The notes beneath the pieces are model-generated. The model did no database searches and had not been told where the DNA came from. It saw only the letters and a list, made by a program, of their open reading frames with translations. From Mycobacterium attenuatum (GTDB lineage: Bacteria; Actinomycetota; Actinomycetes; Mycobacteriales; Mycobacteriaceae): a DNA stretch of 64,000 nucleotides. Made by a program: the position numbers and the translations under genes. The DNA lies in NCBI RefSeq assembly GCF_900566085.1, contig NZ_UPHT01000119.1, forward strand, positions 62,001 through 126,000. The letters are read 5' to 3'. This document shows positions 53,428 to 62,264 of this stretch, in pieces (the first letter of the stretch is position 1; the number at the start of each line of letters is the position of its first letter).

Positions 53428-56303
53428 GCACCGAGCCCGCTGCCCGGCCATCCGTGGCGCATACCATTCGGCGGCTTTCGGTGCCGATCCTGCTGTTCTG
53501 GGTCGGTCTTGCCGTCCTGACCAATGTGGCCGTGCCGAAATTGGAAGAGGTGGGCAAGGCCCACAACGTCGCGTTGATCGCCTCCGATGCGCCGTCGATG
53601 CAGGCGATGAAGCGGATCGGAAAAGTGTTCCGCGAGTTCGACTCCGACAGCGCAGCCATGATCGTGCTGGAAGGCGACAAGCCGCTTGACGCCGCGGCCC
53701 ACCGCTATTACGACACGCTGATCCAGCGGCTCTCGCAGGACACCAAGCATGTTCAGCACGTCCAAAATTTCTGGGGGGATCCGCTGACGGCAGCGGGCTC
53801 GCAGAGCACCGACGGCAAAGCCGCATATGTCCAGGTATATCTGGCCGGCAATCAAGGTGAGGCGTTGTCGATCGCCTCAGTCGACGCGGTGCGCAACATC
53901 GTGGCGCAGACGCCGCCGCCGCCCGGTATCAAGGCCTATGTGACCGGCGCGGCACCGCTCATCGCGGACCAGTTTCAGGTGGGCAGCAAGGGCACGTTAA
54001 AGGTCACTGCGATAACTTTCCTGGTGATCGCGGTGATGCTGTTTGTGGTCTACCGCTCGGTGGTCACCACCATCCTGGTGCTGCTCACGGTCCTCATCCA
54101 GTTGGCCGCGGCCCGGGGCGTCGTCGCCTTCCTGGGAAACAGCGGGATCATCGGACTTTCGACGTATTCGACCAATCTGCTTACGCTGCTGGCGATTGCC
54201 GCCGGCACCGACTACGCGATCTTCGTCCTCGGCCGATATCACGAAGCACGGCACGGCGGACAGGACCGAGAAGCGGCCTTCTACACCATGTTTCGTGGAA
54301 CCGCTCATGTGGTGCTGGGCTCGGGCCTGACCATCGTCGGCGCGGTGTATTGCCTGACCTTTACCCGACTACCGTATTTTCAGACCCTGGGTGTTCCCGC
54401 GGCAATCGGCATCCTGGTCGCGCTGGCCGCCTCACTGACCCTGGCCCCGGCCGTGCTGACCCTGGGCAGTCACTTCGGTCTGTTCGAACCCAAACGTGCT
54501 ATGCGGACCCGGGGATGGCGGCGTATCGGCACGGCCATCGTCCGCTGGCCCGGGCCGATTCTTGCGGCGACGTGCGCCGTGGCCATTGTCGGCCTGCTGG
54601 CCTTGCCGGGATACCGGACGAGCTATGACATCCGCCCCTACATGCCCGCAACCGCCCCGGCGAATATCGGCTACACCGCCGCCGAGCGGCATTTCTCGCC
54701 CGCGCGGCTCAACCCCGAACTGCTGATGATCGAAACCGACCACGATATGCGCAATCCGGCCGACATGATCGTCTTGGACCGGGTGGCCAGGGGCGTCTTC
54801 CACATCCCCGGTATCGCCCAGGTGCAATCCATCACCAGGCCGTTGGGCACACCCATAGACCACAGCTCGGTGCCGTTTCAGGTCAGCATGCAAAGCGTCG
54901 GCCAAGTGATGAACCTGTCCTATCAGCAAGACCGCGCGGCCGATCTGCTCAGGCAAGCTGACGAGCTGGGGAAGACGATCGCCATCTTGCAGCGCCAGTA
55001 TGCCCTCCAGCAAGAACTCGCCGCCGCCACCCACGCCGAGACCCAAAGCTTTCACGACACGATCGCCACCATCAACGACCTACGCGACAAGATCGCGAAC
55101 TTCGACGATTTCTGGCGACCGCTGCGCAGTTACTTCTATTGGGAGAAGCACTGTTTCGACATACCGATATGTTGGGCATTGAGATCGGTTTTCGACGCGC
55201 TCGACGGTATCGACCAGCTCAGCGAGCGCTTCGTGGACCTCACGGCGACGTTGGACAAACTCGATGCCATCCAGCCGCAGCTGGTGGCGCTGATACCGGA
55301 GCAGATCGCCAGTCAGCAGACAAACCGGGAACTGGCGCTGTCCAACTACGCCACGATGTCGGGGATCTACAGCCAGACGGCGGCGCTGGTGGAGAACGCC
55401 ACGGCGATGGGACGAGCCTTCGATGCCGCCAAGAACGACGACTCGTTCTACCTGCCGCCGGAGGCCTTCAACAATCCCGATTTCAAGCGCGGCCTGAAAC
55501 TGTTTCTCTCCCCGGACGGCAAGGCGGCCCGCATGATCATCTCCCACGAAGGTGATCCCGCGACCCCGGAAGGCATCTCGCATATCGATCCGATACGAAA
55601 GGCGGCACACGAGGCCGTCAAAGGAACGCCGCTGGCCGACGCCAAGATCTATCTCGCCGGCACCGCGGCAACCTACAAGGACATCCAGGACGGCGCCAAG
55701 TACGACCTCATAATCGTCGCAATCGCCGCGCTGAGCCTGATTCTGCTCATCATGATGACGCTGACCCGCAGTCTGATCGCCGCGATCGTCATCGTGGGCA
55801 CCGTCGCGTTGTCGCTGGGGGCGTCTTTCGGTCTGTCCGTGCTGGTTTGGCAAGACATCCTGGGAATCCGCCTGTACTGGATAGTGCTCGCGCTGGCCGT
55901 CATCCTGCTCCTGGCGGTGGGATCCGACTACAACCTGCTGCTGATCTCTCGCTTCAGGGAGGAAATCGGCGCCGGATTGAAGACCGGCACCATCCGCGCC
56001 ATGGCCAGTACCGGCGGGGTGGTCACCGCTGCGGGTCTGGTATTTGCAGCCACCATGTCGTCGTTCGTGTTCGGCGACTTGCGGGTGCTCGGCCAGATAG
56101 GGACCACCATCGGCCTGGGCCTGCTCTTCGACACACTGATCGTGCGGGCATTCATGACGCCGTCCGTCGCGGCGCTCCTCGGACGCTGGTTCTGGTGGCC
56201 GCAGCGCGTGCGCCCCCGCCCCGCCAGCAGGATGCTTCGGCCGTATGGACCGCGTCCGCTGGTTCGTCAGCTGCTGCTGCGGCAACCGGAGAAGAGCGAC
56301 TGA
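53424..56303 (+). CDS. MmpL-family RND transporter
   Basis: A 959-residue inner-membrane transporter with about 12 transmembrane helices. The proton-relay motifs GTDYAIFVLGRYHEAR (TM4) and VGSDYNLLLISRFREE (TM10) are intact. Between the two membrane bundles lies a long periplasmic helical region (about 490-640) with heptad-like stretches and a cysteine pair (KHCFDIPICW), as in MmpL4/MmpL5-like proteins. Coupled to mmpS and under a nearby TetR. It could export a substrate-derived lipid or act in efflux; the cargo is unknown. Confidence 0.93.
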   Translation: MSTEPAARPSVAHTIRRLSVPILLFWVGLAVLTNVAVPKLEEVGKAHNVALIASDAPSMQAMKRIGKVFREFDSDSAAMIVLEGDKPLDAAAHRYYDTLIQRLSQDTKHVQHVQNFWGDPLTAAGSQSTDGKAAYVQVYLAGNQGEALSIASVDAVRNIVAQTPPPPGIKAYVTGAAPLIADQFQVGSKGTLKVTAITFLVIAVMLFVVYRSVVTTILVLLTVLIQLAAARGVVAFLGNSGIIGLSTYSTNLLTLLAIAAGTDYAIFVLGRYHEARHGGQDREAAFYTMFRGTAHVVLGSGLTIVGAVYCLTFTRLPYFQTLGVPAAIGILVALAASLTLAPAVLTLGSHFGLFEPKRAMRTRGWRRIGTAIVRWPGPILAATCAVAIVGLLALPGYRTSYDIRPYMPATAPANIGYTAAERHFSPARLNPELLMIETDHDMRNPADMIVLDRVARGVFHIPGIAQVQSITRPLGTPIDHSSVPFQVSMQSVGQVMNLSYQQDRAADLLRQADELGKTIAILQRQYALQQELAAATHAETQSFHDTIATINDLRDKIANFDDFWRPLRSYFYWEKHCFDIPICWALRSVFDALDGIDQLSERFVDLTATLDKLDAIQPQLVALIPEQIASQQTNRELALSNYATMSGIYSQTAALVENATAMGRAFDAAKNDDSFYLPPEAFNNPDFKRGLKLFLSPDGKAARMIISHEGDPATPEGISHIDPIRKAAHEAVKGTPLADAKIYLAGTAATYKDIQDGAKYDLIIVAIAALSLILLIMMTLTRSLIAAIVIVGTVALSLGASFGLSVLVWQDILGIRLYWIVLALAVILLLAVGSDYNLLLISRFREEIGAGLKTGTIRAMASTGGVVTAAGLVFAATMSSFVFGDLRVLGQIGTTIGLGLLFDTLIVRAFMTPSVAALLGRWFWWPQRVRPRPASRMLRPYGPRPLVRQLLLRQPEKSD

Positions 56304-56364
56304 CCGAGGAATTGCGTTGGCGTTGTAGGCAATTCGGCATACGGCGGAGCAGCACCAACGGCTC

Positions 56365-56433
56365 ACCCCGCCAATGAGATGCTATTTATGCCATTACTGC
56401 TAAGATAGACAACGCAAGTCGAGTTGGCGGGGT
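56365..56433. promoter_or_regulatory. 10-bp inverted repeat flanking element D, before the gntR gene
   Basis: ACCCCGCCAA (56365-56374) and TTGGCGGGGT (56424-56433) are exact reverse complements 49 bases apart. Inside them, CTAAGATAG (56400-56408) is the reverse complement of the island element C core. The pair could be an operator for looping, or a terminator-like fold after mmpL that also encloses the gntR promoter. Confidence 0.55.
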
Positions 56434-56464
56434 CAGCGCCCCTGCTTGTTCTATCGAGGATCGG

Positions 56465-57286
56465 ATGACCACCCTGGGAACTGGCCCTGATGCCCGACGC
56501 AGGCTATCTGCGCCGCGGATCGCCGAAATCGTAGCCGATGAGTTGCGCCGCCAGATCATTGACGGCGAACTGGCCGACGGTGATCTGTTGCCGCGCCAGG
56601 AGGTGCTGGTCGAACAGTTCAATGTCAGCCTTGTCTCGCTGCGGGAGGCGTTGCGGATCTTGGAGACCGAGGGCTTGGTGTCGGTTCGCCGCGGTAACCG
56701 CGGCGGGGCCGTCGTGCATGCGCCGGCCAAGACCAGCGCCGCCTACATGCTCGGCCTGCTGCTGCAAAGCGAGTCCGTCGCCGTCAGCGACCTGGGTGCG
56801 GCGCTGCAGGAGCTCGAGCCTGCCTGCGCCGCACTGGCGGCTCAACGACCAGACCGCGCAGATACTTTGGTGCCCGAGCTCAAGCAGATCAACGATGCCA
56901 TGGCCGAGCATCTCGACGACGGGCGGCAGTTCACCGAAATCGGCCGCCGCTTCCACGATCTCATCGTCCGCGGCTGCGGGAACCACACCATTATCGCGGT
57001 CGTCGGCAGCCTGGAGACGCTGTGGACCAGCCATGAACAACGATGGGCCGACGAGAGCGCGGCGCGGGGCACCTACCCCTCGTTGGCCAAACGGCGCGCG
57101 GTCCTCAACACCCACATCAAGCTGGCCGAGACGATTGCCGAGGGAGATGTCGACCGGGCCCGGCGCATCGCGGGCCGACACCTCGCCGATACCCAGACTT
57201 ACGTGTTGTCCGGTGGTGGTGAACAACGGATCTATGCGCTGTCACCGCAGGCGCTGTCACGCCCGCGGGACATCAGGCGCCCCTGA
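56465..57286 (+). CDS. GntR/FadR-family regulator
   Basis: A 273-residue regulator. The winged helix-turn-helix reads LPRQEVLVEQFNVSLVSLRE with ALRILETEGLVSVRRG, and a FadR-C/FCD ligand domain follows (EIGRRFHDLIVRGCGNHTI, RRAVLNTHIKLAETIAEGD) with metal- or acyl-ligand-type histidines. GAGGA lies before the ATG. It is followed after 5 bases by an SDR gene. Given the shared TTAG elements, it probably senses an acyl-CoA or acid intermediate and represses the island. Confidence 0.88.
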   Translation: MTTLGTGPDARRRLSAPRIAEIVADELRRQIIDGELADGDLLPRQEVLVEQFNVSLVSLREALRILETEGLVSVRRGNRGGAVVHAPAKTSAAYMLGLLLQSESVAVSDLGAALQELEPACAALAAQRPDRADTLVPELKQINDAMAEHLDDGRQFTEIGRRFHDLIVRGCGNHTIIAVVGSLETLWTSHEQRWADESAARGTYPSLAKRRAVLNTHIKLAETIAEGDVDRARRIAGRHLADTQTYVLSGGGEQRIYALSPQALSRPRDIRRP

Positions 57287-57291
57287 ATCCG

Positions 57292-58032
57292 GTGCGAACC
57301 GCGTTAGTCACCGGCGGCAGCGGTGGAATCGGTAAAGGGTGCGCCAGCAAGCTTTGCGAGCTGGGTTACGACGTGGTGTTGGTGGCGCGCCGCGAAGGCC
57401 CGCTGCGGGCGGCAGCCGCGGAGATCGGCGCGCGCTACATTGTCGCCGACGTGTCCGAGCCAGCCGGATTCGCCGCCGCCATAAGTCAACTCGACACCAT
57501 CGATCTCGTCGTGCACGCGGCCGGAACGCTGGGCGGCACCTATGCGCGCAAGCAGACCTTCGAGCAGTGGCGCACGATCATCTCGGCCAATCTGGATTCC
57601 TGTTTTGTGGTGACCTCCGCGGTGCTGCCCCGCATGGGGCCAGGTTCCCGGTTGGTCTTCATCTCCTCGTCGGCCGCGCACGAGCCGATGCCGGCCCGAA
57701 CCGCGTACTCGGCATCGAAGGCCGGCATGAACGCCTTTGCGCGCGCGCTGGCGCTCGAGGTCGATCGCGACGGCATCAGCGTCCACCTGGTGACCCCGGG
57801 ACCCGTGGAAACCGAGATGCTGCAGGATGTTCCGTTCGAGATGTACGCGATCCAGGTGTCCGACATCGCCGAAACGGTGGCCTGGCTCGATACCGTCGAC
57901 TCGTCCGTCGACCTGCCGGAGATCCGACTCAGCGCGGTGCGGCGCGGTCCGTTCGCCCGGCCACCGGTGGTGCCTACCGAGGCCCGCCGTCGCGCGGGGC
58001 TGAAGTCTCCCAGATCTGCGGAAAACCCTTGA
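57292..58032 (+). CDS. Short-chain dehydrogenase/reductase
   Basis: A 246-residue SDR from the GTG at 57292. The cofactor motif is TGGSGGIGKGCA, with VVHAAGTLGG, the catalytic serine in FISSSAAHE, and TAYSASKAG. The arginine pair after the second strand (VLVARREGP) favours NADP. It would interconvert an alcohol and a ketone of the pathway substrate. It forms a short operon with gntR, and its last 59 bases overlap the convergent LLM gene. Confidence 0.9.
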   Translation: MRTALVTGGSGGIGKGCASKLCELGYDVVLVARREGPLRAAAAEIGARYIVADVSEPAGFAAAISQLDTIDLVVHAAGTLGGTYARKQTFEQWRTIISANLDSCFVVTSAVLPRMGPGSRLVFISSSAAHEPMPARTAYSASKAGMNAFARALALEVDRDGISVHLVTPGPVETEMLQDVPFEMYAIQVSDIAETVAWLDTVDSSVDLPEIRLSAVRRGPFARPPVVPTEARRRAGLKSPRSAENP

Positions 58033-58855
58033 TCACCGACTCGCCGAACTCGGCCATCGAATCCGGCGCGGCGAAGTCGGCGAACCACACGTAGAAACGC
58101 TCGACCCGTTGCGCGGCCAGGCCGACGAAGTGCTCAATCAATTCGTCGGCGTTACCGCATACCAGCCCCGGCCCGAGATAGCCGAATCGCCGGGCGCTCA
58201 CCTGGCGTACCGCATCCGGATCGGCTCCCGCCCGGACAAAGCCCACCATCTGCTGCACGGAGATCCGCGCCGATCCCGCAGCCGGGGCCAGGCGGGACAA
58301 CCGGTCGAGGTGGTTGGCCTGCAGGTTCCACCAATCCGCGTATTTGCGAACCAGTTCCATCATCCGGCGCCCGCTGCCGCCCAGGATCAGCGGTATCGGG
58401 TGCGCCGGACTGGGCGACTGGGCTTGCTCCCCGTTCGCCCAGTACTGCGTGATCAGTGCTAGGTGGCGCTGCAGTTGCTCGACGCGGGCCACCGGATCCT
58501 GCTGACCGACATCGAATCTGGCGAACTCCGCGGGCCACGATCCCGAACCGATGCCGAGCTCGAACCTGCCATCCGACGCCGCTGACAGCGTCACCGCCTG
58601 TTTGGCCAGAACGGCTGGATGCCGGAACGCATCGCAGAGCACCAGGTGGCCGATGCGCAGCCGCTGCGTCCTGGCCGCCACCCAGGTGGCGACCGTCATT
58701 GCCTCCCAGATGTTTTCAGCGGGCTGCCCGGGAGCCTCGAGATGATCGATGAACGCCACACCCTCGAACCCACTGGCTTCGGCCTGCCGCGCCCGCTCCA
58801 CGAAATCTGTCACCGGCAACCGCACCTGCGGCAGGAACAGATACCACTCGACCAT
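57974..58855 (-). CDS. LLM-class F420-type oxidoreductase
   Basis: Luciferase-like oxidoreductase of 293 residues from the ATG at 58855 (MVEWYLFLPQVRLP). Family features are EGVAFIDHLEAPGQ, RIGHLVLCDAFRHPAVLAKQ, FELGIGSGSW and LILGGSGRRMM. Such enzymes use reduced F420 or FMN, for oxidation, reduction or monooxygenation. It shares the 3' end with the SDR on the other strand and faces the fadE operon promoter. Substrate unknown. Confidence 0.85.
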   Translation of the reverse strand: MVEWYLFLPQVRLPVTDFVERARQAEASGFEGVAFIDHLEAPGQPAENIWEAMTVATWVAARTQRLRIGHLVLCDAFRHPAVLAKQAVTLSAASDGRFELGIGSGSWPAEFARFDVGQQDPVARVEQLQRHLALITQYWANGEQAQSPSPAHPIPLILGGSGRRMMELVRKYADWWNLQANHLDRLSRLAPAAGSARISVQQMVGFVRAGADPDAVRQVSARRFGYLGPGLVCGNADELIEHFVGLAAQRVERFYVWFADFAAPDSMAEFGESVIKGFPQIWETSAPRDGGPR

Positions 58856-58920
58856 ATGCCCACCCATGCGTGTCCGGCAGTGTCCAGCGTGATTGCGCCG
58901 GATCGCCTAGTTTACTATTT

Positions 58921-58935
58921 TTATTATGTTAGGGG
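58921..58935. promoter_or_regulatory. Island promoter element E (before the fadE operon)
   Basis: TTATTATGTTAGGGG, just before the first fadE start at 58940; GTTAGGGG may also double as its ribosome site. It matches element C at 12 of 14 positions (TTACTATCTTAGGG). The position suggests an operator at the transcription start. Confidence 0.6.
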
Positions 58936-58939
58936 TGTT

Positions 58940-59989
58940 ATGGATGTCGGTCTGACTTCAGAGCAGCTGGCGCTGCGAGACACCGTGCGCGACATCCTGC
59001 GCGCCGAGTGCCCACCCGACGTCGCCCGGCAGGCAATCACCGATCCCGAGCGCTGGCGCGCGCTGTGGAAGACGGTCGTCGGGCTTGGCTGGACCGAACT
59101 CGCCGTGGCCGATTCGGCCGGCGACTTCGGCCCCGTCGAGCTGGTGCTGGTGCTCGAAGAATGCGGCGCGGCCATCGCCCCGATCCCGTTGTTGAGCAGC
59201 GTCGGCCTGGCCGCGGGCGTTTTGCGGGCCTGCCGTCTCGACGATGTGCTGGCCAAGATCGCCGGAGGTGTCGTCGCAACGCTGGCCGTCCACTCCCCCG
59301 GAAACCGGCTGCCGCGGCCACCCATGACGCTGCACGACGGACGCCTGCGCGGCCATGCCGTCGCGGTGCCCAATGTGGTTCGGGCCGAGCTGATCGTCAC
59401 GCTGGCGACGTGGGACCAGGGCCCGGTGGCGGCCGTCGCGCGCGTCGGCGACGGGGCGGTCATCCAACCCCGAGAGTCGACCGATCCCGCACAACCCGTC
59501 GCCGACGTCGAGATCGACACGCCCGCGGTAGCCACCGCACCGGTCGCCGGCATCGAACCGGTGCTGACGACACCGCTGATCGCCGCCGCTGCCGACCTGG
59601 TCGGAGTGGCGAGCGCGGTGCTGCACCGCGCCGTCGAACACGCCAAGACCCGACACCAGTTCGGCAAGCCGATCGGCGCGTTCCAGGCAATCAAGCACGC
59701 GCTGGCCGACAACTACGTCAGCATCGAACGCGCCCGCAGCCTGACCTACGCGGCGGCAGCCGACCCCGACGTCACCTGGGCCGCGGCCGCGCTGGCCAAG
59801 GCCGCGGCCGGCGAGGCCGCGACCCGCTGTGCGCGCACCGCCGTCCAGGTGCACGGCGCCCTGGCCCAGACCTGGGAACACGACATCCACCTCTATGTCC
59901 GGCATGCCTGGCAGGGCGCCGCGATGCTGGGCGACAGCCGCGCGCTGTACCACGAGGTGGGCCGGCGCTTCGCAGGCGGTGCGGCATGA
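58940..59989 (+). CDS. Acyl-CoA dehydrogenase, partner-type subunit (FadE)
   Basis: A 349-residue acyl-CoA dehydrogenase-like protein of the partner-subunit type. C-terminal features: KTRHQFGKPIGAFQAIKHAL, CARTAVQVHGALAQTWEHD and HLYVRHAW. The middle, normally FAD-binding, beta domain is short and lacks the usual TEP..GSD motif. In mycobacterial steroid catabolism such subunits form heterotetramers with a FAD-binding partner, here most likely the next gene, which overlaps by 4 bases (ATGA). Confidence 0.88.
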   Translation: MDVGLTSEQLALRDTVRDILRAECPPDVARQAITDPERWRALWKTVVGLGWTELAVADSAGDFGPVELVLVLEECGAAIAPIPLLSSVGLAAGVLRACRLDDVLAKIAGGVVATLAVHSPGNRLPRPPMTLHDGRLRGHAVAVPNVVRAELIVTLATWDQGPVAAVARVGDGAVIQPRESTDPAQPVADVEIDTPAVATAPVAGIEPVLTTPLIAAAADLVGVASAVLHRAVEHAKTRHQFGKPIGAFQAIKHALADNYVSIERARSLTYAAAADPDVTWAAAALAKAAAGEAATRCARTAVQVHGALAQTWEHDIHLYVRHAWQGAAMLGDSRALYHEVGRRFAGGAA

Positions 59990-61092
59990 CGACTTCCCTG
60001 ACGGCGCCGGTCGAAGAGTTTGCCGAGTGGCTGACCGAGTTCCTGCCCGACGACTACTACGAGCGATATCGCCAGTACCGCTGGGACATTCGGTTGCGAC
60101 GCGAGTATCAGCGGGCCGCCTTCGAGGCGGGGTGGATCCAACCCACCTGGCCCCGCGAGCATGGTGGCCGTTCGCTGAACCTGCGCGATGCGATGGAAAT
60201 CCGGATCCAGGCCGCGCTGCGCTCTGCCCCCAAACTGCCCAACATCGCCGGACCCAACGTCGCCGCACCCGGCATCCGGCAATTCGGCACACCCGAGCAG
60301 ACCGACCGGCTGCTGGTTCCGCTGCTGCGCGGTGACGAGTGGTGGGCGCTGGGCATGTCCGAACCGGAGGCCGGGTCGGACTTCGCCGGCCTGCGCACTC
60401 GCGCCGAGCGCGATGGAGATCTGTTCCGGGTCAACGGCCACAAGATCTGGACGACGCAGGCCCATGAGTCGCGGTGGTGCACCCTGTATGCCCGAACCGA
60501 CCCGGATGCGCCGAAACACCGCGGCATCTCGTGTCTCATCCTCGACCTGCACTCGCCCGGGGTGCGTGTCGAACCCATCCGGATGGCGTCGGCGTCCGAC
60601 GAGACGTTCTGCGAGGTCTTCCTCGACGACGTCGAAGTCCCGGTCGACAACCTGCTGGGTCCCTGCAACGGCGGCTGGAAGGTGGCGTTGGCGTCGTTGC
60701 ATCATGAGCGCCAGATGATCTGGATCATGAACTGGGTCGAGATCAAACGCGGCCTCGACTCGGTACGCGGCACCCGCGACCCCGGCAACTACGCCGAACT
60801 GGGCTCGCTACTGGCCGATGCCGAGGCACTGCGGGCCACCGGCTACCGCGCCCTGAACAACGAACTCACCGGCCGGCCCACCCCCGAGGCCGACATCCTC
60901 AAGCTGCTCGGATCGGTCACCCTGCAACGTGTTTGGGATCTGAGCGCGGCGGCTGCGGGCCCGGCTTCGACCGGTGACGCCGACCTGCTCTTCGAACGCC
61001 AGGATGCGCTTGCCGCGACCATCTACGGCGGAACCTCCGAGGTCCAGCGCAACATCATCGCCGAGCGGCTGCTCGGGCTGCCGAAGGGATGA
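59986..61092 (+). CDS. Acyl-CoA dehydrogenase, FAD-type subunit (FadE)
   Basis: A 368-residue acyl-CoA dehydrogenase. It has WWALGMSEPEAGSDFAGLRT (FAD-binding segment), GHKIWTTQAHESRWC, MASASDETFCEVFLDDVEVP and the terminal IYGGTSEVQRNIIAERLLG. The Glu of the classical EGT motif is Gly here, as in other mycobacterial heteromeric FadE pairs where the partner supplies the base. It probably pairs with the preceding gene. Overlaps both neighbours by 4 bases (ATGA). Confidence 0.9.
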   Translation: MTTSLTAPVEEFAEWLTEFLPDDYYERYRQYRWDIRLRREYQRAAFEAGWIQPTWPREHGGRSLNLRDAMEIRIQAALRSAPKLPNIAGPNVAAPGIRQFGTPEQTDRLLVPLLRGDEWWALGMSEPEAGSDFAGLRTRAERDGDLFRVNGHKIWTTQAHESRWCTLYARTDPDAPKHRGISCLILDLHSPGVRVEPIRMASASDETFCEVFLDDVEVPVDNLLGPCNGGWKVALASLHHERQMIWIMNWVEIKRGLDSVRGTRDPGNYAELGSLLADAEALRATGYRALNNELTGRPTPEADILKLLGSVTLQRVWDLSAAAAGPASTGDADLLFERQDALAATIYGGTSEVQRNIIAERLLGLPKG

Positions 61093-62264
61093 CGACGATG
61101 GATTACGACCTCGGCGATGACGCCGCTGAACTGCGAACCCGGCTGCGGCAGTTGATCGCCAACCACGTGCCGGCCGGCTTCCTCGGTGCCTGCACCGACG
61201 ACCCCCAAGACCTGGCCACCACCGAGTCGTTCTGCAAACTCCTGGCCGCCGAGGGACTGCTGGCGCTGGCGTGGCCGAAAGAGCATGGCGGCGGCGGAGG
61301 TTCGATCTGGCAACAGACCGTGCTGCGCGAAGAGATGTGGGCCCACCACGAGCCGCGCGGTCCTCAGTATATGGGCATCAACTGGGTAGGCCCGGCGATC
61401 ATGCGACACGGAACGGCGGCGCAGAAGGCCAAGCACCTCTCGGCGATCGCGGCGGGCGAAGTGGTGTGGTGCCAAGGTTTTTCCGAACCGGAGGCCGGAA
61501 CAGATCTTGCCTCGCTGCGCACCCGCGCCCTCCCGGACGGCCCGAACGGCCTGAACGGAACAGGCTGGCGCATTACCGGCCAGAAAGTGTGGACGTCGTA
61601 TGCCCAGATGGCCTCCTGGTGCGTGCTGGCGGCCTGTACACACCCGGATGCTCCTAAACCCAAGCGGCTCACTCTGTTTCTGATCCCGATGGACCGGCCC
61701 GGCATCACCGTTCGGCCGATTCCGTCGATGCTGGGCCCGCATCACCTCAACGAGATGTTTCTCGACGGCGTACCTGCCTTCCCCGGCGACGTGCTCGGCG
61801 AGCCCGGCGACGGTTGGCGAATCATGAGGGAGGCGTTGGCCTTCGAACGCGTGGGCATAGCCCGTTACGCGCGCTGCGAATCGTTGCTGCACCGGCTGCG
61901 CACCGAACTCGGCGACGAATGGGACCGGCTGCCCGAATCGATTCGCGTCCGCTGGGTTCGCGCGCTTGTCGACTTACGGGTGGCCAGACTGCTGGCCTAT
62001 CGCGCGGTGTCGCTGCAGGACGACCCGCAGGCGGGTGCGGCGGCCAGTGCCGCCCGCATCGCGACCACCACCTGCGATCAACAGGTCGCCGAGCTGCTTT
62101 TCGACGTGCTGGGCCCGGCGGCGCTGGACAGCGGTGTCACGGCCCCGCTGCACGGCGCGATCGAAGATCACTGGCGCTACGCGCAGGCGGCCACCGTGGC
62201 GTCGGGCACCATCGAAGTACAGCGCATGCTCGTGGCACGAGACGTCTTGGGGGAAAACCGATGA
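61089..62264 (+). CDS. Acyl-CoA dehydrogenase, FAD-type subunit (FadE)
   Basis: A 391-residue acyl-CoA dehydrogenase. VVWCQGFSEPEAGTDLASLRT, GQKVWTSYAQMASWC, LNEMFLDGVPAFPGDVLGE and the terminal VASGTIEVQRMLVARDVLG are visible. Here too the position of the classical catalytic glutamate is not an EGT motif (ASGT). The next gene encodes a small partner-type subunit, so the two probably form the second heteromeric pair of the operon. Confidence 0.9.
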   Translation: MTTMDYDLGDDAAELRTRLRQLIANHVPAGFLGACTDDPQDLATTESFCKLLAAEGLLALAWPKEHGGGGGSIWQQTVLREEMWAHHEPRGPQYMGINWVGPAIMRHGTAAQKAKHLSAIAAGEVVWCQGFSEPEAGTDLASLRTRALPDGPNGLNGTGWRITGQKVWTSYAQMASWCVLAACTHPDAPKPKRLTLFLIPMDRPGITVRPIPSMLGPHHLNEMFLDGVPAFPGDVLGEPGDGWRIMREALAFERVGIARYARCESLLHRLRTELGDEWDRLPESIRVRWVRALVDLRVARLLAYRAVSLQDDPQAGAAASAARIATTTCDQQVAELLFDVLGPAALDSGVTAPLHGAIEDHWRYAQAATVASGTIEVQRMLVARDVLGENR

